DNA of 10,299 bases from NCBI GenBank assembly GCA_913040875.1, contig CAJWHX010000087.1, positions 1-10,299 of the forward strand, in the 5' to 3' direction. The DNA is from an uncultured Pseudomonadota bacterium. Lineage in GTDB: Bacteria; Myxococcota; UBA796. Shown here piece by piece: positions 7,078 to 10,299 of the stretch (the first letter of the stretch is position 1; every line of letters starts with the position of its first letter). A program made the position numbers and the translations under genes. Under the pieces are notes generated by a model that did no database searches, was not told the origin of the DNA, and saw only the letters and a program-made list of their open reading frames with translations.

Positions 7078-8495
7078 GTGCAGTAGTCGGTTTGATTTTA
7101 CCGGGCTTGCCCCATCCACTTCTTCAACCCGAAGGCAATCCATCTTGGGGAGAGATTCGCAACGGTTTTGAGGCTGTTCGTCAGCAGCTCATCGATGCCA
7201 AGATTGAACGCTTGGTTTTGTACAGTACGCAATGGTTCTCGATTTTGGGTCATCAAGTGCAAGCCCACGCCAATCCAAAGTGGGTACACGTTGATCAAGA
7301 GTTCCATCACTTGGGTTCGATGCCGTATTCTTTCAATGTGGATACGAAGTTCTCAGAGTCGGTCGTCAAACATGCCGAGAGACGAGGCTTGCATGCTCGT
7401 ACAGTGGATTACCATGCTTTTCCGATAGACACAGGGTCAGTAGTGGTCAACAATCTTATCAACCACGACAATCGATTTGAACTCTCGATCGTCTCTTGCA
7501 ACATGTATGCAGATCGCGCTGAAACAGTCGTGTGGGGTAAAGCCGTTGCCGATGCCCTCGAAAAGGACTCAAAGCGAACCGCCATCGTCGCTGTGACTTC
7601 GCTCAGTAAACGGTTGCACACGCGACGAGTGGCGGATGCAGATGATCATGTGTCATCTCAAATGGACGATGAGTGGAACCGCAAACTCCTTGAACTTCTG
7701 GCAGAAGGTCGTTTGGAAGATGTGTCTCAGTTGGCGAGAACCTTTGCAGCTCAAGCCCACGCTGACAACAAACTAAAAGCCATTTGGTGGCTCTCCGCCG
7801 TGATGGGAGCCCACAACAAGTATCGAGGAACCGTTCATGCTTATGGTCCCATTTTTGGAACCGGTTCAGCAGTTGTATCTCTCACCCCAAGTGATTCAGA
7901 AGTGGGCGGTCATGAGTTTGATGAGGACGACGTCGACTATTTCTCTGGTGATAGAGAGGTACTCGAAGTTAAACCAGATGCCCCTGTGATTTCTGATGAA
8001 GAAGAGTCATCTGAATCGTCATCTAATGAAGTCGTGCTCCCCTCTTCGAAAAGTTCTGGTTCAGTCGTTAACACGCAAAAGGCCCCCAAGCCGGTAGGCG
8101 CATACCCTCATGCCCGTAGAGTTGGAGACTTACTTTTCTTGTCTGGTGTAGGACCCCGTCAGCCAGGTACAGATGCGATTCCAGGTGGACCAATTCGAGA
8201 TTCTGACAAGAATCCACTCGACTATGATGCAGCAGCACAAACCCGTGCAGTGATTGAAAACATTCGCATCATCCTAGAGGCTTCAGGGTCATCATTGGAC
8301 CGCGTGATCGATGTCCAAGCATTCTTGATCGACATGGATAGAGACTTCAAAGCCTACAACAAGGTCTATGCGGAGTATTTTACCAAGATTCAAGCAACCC
8401 GAACGACGATTGCGATTCGTGCCTTACCCACTCCGATTGCCGTTGAGTTCAAGGTGATTGCACTGCCGGGTGATGTGCCCAAGCCACCACTCTGA
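7074..8495 (+). CDS. Fusion: non-catalytic LigB-type alpha subunit (AmnA-like) + acidic linker + RidA/2-aminomuconate-deaminase-like domain
   Basis: A 473-residue protein in three parts. Residues 1-272 are a LigB fold similar to the first gene but with active-site residues lost: His17 becomes Gly11, His66 becomes Gln53, His199 becomes Lys179, and Glu255 aligns with Asp231. This matches the structural alpha subunit of 2-aminophenol 1,6-dioxygenase. Residues about 273-332 are a Ser/Glu/Asp-rich linker, probably flexible. Residues about 333-467 are a RidA-family domain (RVGDLLFLSGVGPRQPG, AVIENIRIILEASG, RTTIAIRALPTP with Arg443, VEFKVIAL with Glu458). It most resembles AmnD/NbaF, which deaminate 2-aminomuconate. 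The two activities are separated in the classical route by an aldehyde dehydrogenase, so the fusion skips a step. The start is ATG 7074, overlapping the previous stop; an in-frame ATG at 6951 lies deep in the first gene and is unlikely. AAGGGGGT upstream is a good ribosome site. Domain calls are confident; pairing and substrate are inferred. Confidence 0.87.
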   Translation: MSAVVGLILPGLPHPLLQPEGNPSWGEIRNGFEAVRQQLIDAKIERLVLYSTQWFSILGHQVQAHANPKWVHVDQEFHHLGSMPYSFNVDTKFSESVVKHAERRGLHARTVDYHAFPIDTGSVVVNNLINHDNRFELSIVSCNMYADRAETVVWGKAVADALEKDSKRTAIVAVTSLSKRLHTRRVADADDHVSSQMDDEWNRKLLELLAEGRLEDVSQLARTFAAQAHADNKLKAIWWLSAVMGAHNKYRGTVHAYGPIFGTGSAVVSLTPSDSEVGGHEFDEDDVDYFSGDREVLEVKPDAPVISDEEESSESSSNEVVLPSSKSSGSVVNTQKAPKPVGAYPHARRVGDLLFLSGVGPRQPGTDAIPGGPIRDSDKNPLDYDAAAQTRAVIENIRIILEASGSSLDRVIDVQAFLIDMDRDFKAYNKVYAEYFTKIQATRTTIAIRALPTPIAVEFKVIALPGDVPKPPL

Positions 8496-8506
8496 CAGAG
8501 ATTCCA

Positions 8507-9130
8507 ATGCCCACGATGATTGATATATCTCCCTTGATTTCTCCAAGCCTCGCTGTTTGGACGGGGGATACACACTTCTCTCAACAGTTTCTGTGCCGGT
8601 TTGATACTGGGGCCAACATAGACTTGTCTACGATCACTACGACAGTTCACTTAGGCACGCACACAGATGCACCCAGTCACTATCATCCAACCGGTCAGAC
8701 GATGGAGTCTAGACCACTTGATCTGTATTATGGACCTTGTCAGATCATGACCGTCGAGGTGCCAAGGGGAGAGCGAATCTATCCAAGTCACTTGAATGGT
8801 GTGGAGATCACCGCAGAGCGTGTTCTCTTTCATACGAAGTCTTTTCCAGATCCAAATCACTTCAATACAGATTTCAATGCCCTCTCGCCAGAACTGGTCG
8901 ATTATTGTGCTGAACGTGGAGTTCGGTTGATTGGACTGGATACGCCTTCCGTTGATACGTATTCTTCAAAAGCCTTAGAGTCCCACAACGCCATCTTCAG
9001 ACACGACATGGCGGTACTAGAAGGCGTGGTGCTCACTGATGTCGAGGATGGAGTATATACGCTGATTGCCTTGCCACTCAAGATTCAAGGTTCGGATGCG
9101 TCACCGGTTCGTGCGGTGTTGGTGGGTTGA
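8507..9130 (+). CDS. kynB: Kynurenine formamidase (KynB-type cyclase family)
   Basis: A 207-residue cytoplasmic metal-dependent hydrolase of KynB length. KynB hydrolyses N-formylkynurenine to kynurenine and formate, the second step of tryptophan breakdown. Family marks are VWTGDT at 17-22, the metal motif HLGTHTDAPSHY (His48, His52, Asp54, His58), GVRLIGLDTPSVD (138-150), His160 in ESHNAI, Glu172 in LEGVVL, and the ending ALPLKIQGSDASPVRAVL. This C-terminal block is typical of true KynB proteins rather than of the wider cyclase family (PF04199). The start at 8507 is 11 bases after the previous stop, with AGAG before it; a second ATG at 8516 is possible. It is in the same transcription unit as the dioxygenase genes. 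No tryptophan dioxygenase, kynureninase or kynurenine monooxygenase gene is in the window. Function call is strong. Confidence 0.9.
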   Translation: MPTMIDISPLISPSLAVWTGDTHFSQQFLCRFDTGANIDLSTITTTVHLGTHTDAPSHYHPTGQTMESRPLDLYYGPCQIMTVEVPRGERIYPSHLNGVEITAERVLFHTKSFPDPNHFNTDFNALSPELVDYCAERGVRLIGLDTPSVDTYSSKALESHNAIFRHDMAVLEGVVLTDVEDGVYTLIALPLKIQGSDASPVRAVLVG

Positions 9131-9194
9131 GTATTCATTCCGAATAGAATGAGATGGTTCGTTGTCATAAACAACTGAGAAACTTGGATAAAAC
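9131..9194 (+). other. Short intergenic gap with two small inverted repeats
   Basis: The 64 bases between the KynB-like and amidohydrolase genes contain TCATTC/GAATGA (9135-9140, 9147-9152, six-base loop) and GTTGT/ACAAC (9161-9165, 9171-9175, five-base loop). Neither is followed by a T run, so they do not look like intrinsic terminators. GGA at 9186-9188, six bases before the ATG at 9195, is the likely ribosome site. Read-through from the upstream cluster is plausible. Confidence 0.5.
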
Positions 9195-10001
9195 ATGCAT
9201 ACTTTTCAAACCATCGGGTCTGGAACCATCCCCATAGTCCTGCACTTACCTCATAATGCAACCTATATTCCGGAAGATTTTGACTGGAATCTAGACCAAC
9301 ACGCCCTTGATCAAGAAATTCACAGACTGGTTGACCATCATACATTGGAACTCTTTCAGCCTCTCATTGATGCCGGAGCCATAGCCTTGCACAACAACCT
9401 CTGTAGACTCTATTTTGACCCGGAACGCTTTGCGGACCGAGAAAAGGAAACGATGAATCAAATTGGGATGGGGGTGTTTTATACACAGACGACGGAAGGC
9501 GAGCGATTCCGAGAGGATGATTCAGATGATGAGTATGAGGCTAAACTCCAGCGACTCTATCATCCGTATCATCAACAGTTCACCGAGATAGTCGATGAGC
9601 TGTTGTCTGGATTTGGACGCGTTCTGATCATTGATGGTCACTCTTATCCAAGAGTCCCTTTGCCGTATGAGCAATTCCCAGATGCTCCCAGACCGGAAAT
9701 CGATATCGGTACATGGACCAGTCCAGAGAGTCATACATCACAAGCATTGATCACGCACACACAGACTTGTTTTACAGAGATGGGATTCTCTGTGGATTTG
9801 GACTGTCCATTTAAAGGGTCCATTCTTCCAACAAAATTTATCGGAGACACTCGCGTCCAAACGATGATGTTGGAAATTAGACGGGATACGTATCTGGATT
9901 CAGATTCTTATGCCAAAGGGGATGTACGTCTGGATCTGAACAAGATGAGCCACTTTCACAGGGGATTGGAACGGTGGCTTAGTTGGAAGGTAGGAAGATA
10001 A
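9195..10001 (+). CDS. N-formylglutamate amidohydrolase family protein
   Basis: A 268-residue protein of the N-formylglutamate amidohydrolase family (PF05013; HutG in the five-step histidine route, N-formylglutamate to glutamate and formate). Motifs are LHLPHNATYIP (16-26, His17 and His20 likely zinc ligands), EIHRLVDHHT (41-50), RLYFDPERFADRE (71-83), GMGVFYT (91-97), LYHPYHQQF (121-129), IDGHSYP (146-152, Asp147 and His149), PEIDIGT (167-173) and LEIRRDTYL (226-234). An acidic patch, REDDSDDEYEAK, sits at 106-117. No histidine-degradation gene (hutH, hutU, hutI) is present. The neighbour is KynB, which also releases formate from a formyl-amide, so the substrate could be another N-formyl compound. 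It starts at 9195, 64 bases after KynB, and may be in the same transcription unit or have its own promoter. The family is secure; the substrate is open. Confidence 0.88.
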   Translation: MHTFQTIGSGTIPIVLHLPHNATYIPEDFDWNLDQHALDQEIHRLVDHHTLELFQPLIDAGAIALHNNLCRLYFDPERFADREKETMNQIGMGVFYTQTTEGERFREDDSDDEYEAKLQRLYHPYHQQFTEIVDELLSGFGRVLIIDGHSYPRVPLPYEQFPDAPRPEIDIGTWTSPESHTSQALITHTQTCFTEMGFSVDLDCPFKGSILPTKFIGDTRVQTMMLEIRRDTYLDSDSYAKGDVRLDLNKMSHFHRGLERWLSWKVGR

Positions 10002-10053
10002 ACCAATGAAAACGTTGTGAACAAGAGAGGAAAACAGGACGGGAAATCAGGGT

Positions 10054-10077
10054 ACAGTAATTTTGGAAAATCACTGT
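10054..10077. repeat. Imperfect 11-base inverted repeat downstream of the amidohydrolase gene
   Basis: ACAGTAATTTT and AAAATCACTGT are complementary except for one A/C pair and are separated by only GG. A two-base loop is too tight for a full RNA hairpin, so the palindromic form is more typical of a protein-binding site on DNA. No T run follows, which argues against an intrinsic terminator. Confidence 0.6.
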
Positions 10078-10236
10078 CTGAGAAGGACAGCCAGTTGGGA
10101 GCTGGTTGCGGAGGGAGGTGTTCAGCCTCAAACTGCCAATGGAGAGGCTTCTGAAGCGAACAATCGAACTATAATTGATGTGTGTATATCTGATATGTCA
10201 AAAAATGTCACTAAGGATTGTTCAAAAGAACCGAAT

Positions 10237-10270
10237 CATTTTTTCGCCTGATCAGACCCTTGAAAAAATG
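10237..10270. repeat. AT-rich 9-base inverted repeat near the window end
   Basis: CATTTTTTC at 10237-10245 and GAAAAAATG at 10262-10270 are exact inverted copies with a 16-base spacer. The right arm includes the ATG at 10268, so if a gene starts there the repeat could mask its start in RNA or mark an operator. A third copy of AAAAAATG is at 10200-10207. Low complexity makes chance a real possibility. Confidence 0.45.
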
Positions 10271-10299
10271 GATCAAAATAGAGAATTAAAAGCCTTTGA

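Larger units (their letters stand above)
10002..10299. other. Gene-poor 3' end of the window with clustered inverted repeats and a possible promoter
   Basis: No convincing gene was found in these 298 bases. Present instead are a near-perfect 11-base inverted repeat at 10054-10077 (ACAGTAATTTT/AAAATCACTGT, one mismatch, GG centre), then short complementary pairs at 10074-10090, 10091-10105, 10115-10129 and 10147-10157. AGCCTC (10124-10129) could instead pair with GAGGCT (10144-10149). TATAAT at 10170-10175 could be a -10 box, but no good -35 lies upstream. ATGTCA is repeated at 10195-10200 and 10205-10210. An ATG at 10268 opens a frame to the window edge (MDQNRELKAF) but has no clear ribosome site, so it was not called as a gene. 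Confidence 0.45.

Noticed and set aside
9135..9152. Hairpin after the KynB gene as a terminator
   Set aside because: The stem is short and AT-rich, and no T run follows.
10108..10165. Resemblance to the fluoride (crcB) riboswitch: GCCTCAAACTGCC followed by GGCTTCTGA
   Set aside because: The GATG and CTGATG elements expected for that motif are absent and no fluoride exporter gene is visible. The match is limited to a short stretch.
10063..10251. A 62-codon + strand frame from a TTG
   Set aside because: Weak start, no ribosome site, no recognisable features, and it runs through the inverted-repeat cluster.
10268..10299. Possible start of a + strand gene (MDQNRELKAF) cut by the window edge
   Set aside because: Only ten complete codons and no clear ribosome site. 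It cannot be supported without the sequence beyond the window.

Overview
The window looks like a Gram-negative chromosome of roughly even base composition. An MCE/MlaD-type protein, a lipoprotein with a lipobox and an SGNH hydrolase with an N-terminal anchor all imply an outer envelope. The MCE protein plus a two-halved ABC permease, next to a LigB/RidA/KynB cluster, recall deltaproteobacterial or myxobacterial-type genomes. That placement is only an impression. No mobile elements, CRISPR arrays, tRNA or rRNA genes were seen.

Layout. (1) At 1-774 (+) is the 3' part of recJ, a single-strand-specific DNA exonuclease whose start lies outside the window. (2) At 795-6033 (-) is a compact six-gene block that reads leftwards and meets recJ tail to tail. 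In transcription order it holds an SGNH hydrolase, an MCE/MlaD-family protein, a large ABC-2-type permease, a short lipoprotein, a beta-rich protein with a LolA/LolB-like look, and a 67-residue protein. Gaps are 24 bases or less, or short overlaps, except for about 39 bases before the last gene. No ATPase and no MlaE-type permease are present. (3) At 6034-6165 is a divergent promoter region. (4) At 6166-10001 (+) is a catabolic cluster: a catalytic LigB-type o-aminophenol dioxygenase subunit (AmnB-like), then a fusion of the non-catalytic alpha subunit (AmnA-like) to a RidA/2-aminomuconate-deaminase-like domain, then a KynB-type kynurenine formamidase, then an N-formylglutamate amidohydrolase-family protein. 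(5) At 10002-10299 no convincing gene was found, but there is a run of short inverted repeats.

How the genes may work together. KynB makes kynurenine from N-formylkynurenine. Later steps of tryptophan breakdown, which are not in this window, give 3-hydroxyanthranilate, an o-aminophenol. The AmnB/AmnA-like pair would open an o-aminophenol ring, and the fused RidA domain would deaminate a later aminomuconate. The bond cut by 2-aminophenol 1,6-dioxygenase is the counterpart of the bond cut in 3-hydroxyanthranilate. The cluster may therefore be a tryptophan/kynurenine route in which a LigB-type enzyme replaces the usual cupin dioxygenase. The substrate is inferred, not shown. The minus-strand operon is probably concerned with lipid or envelope transport.
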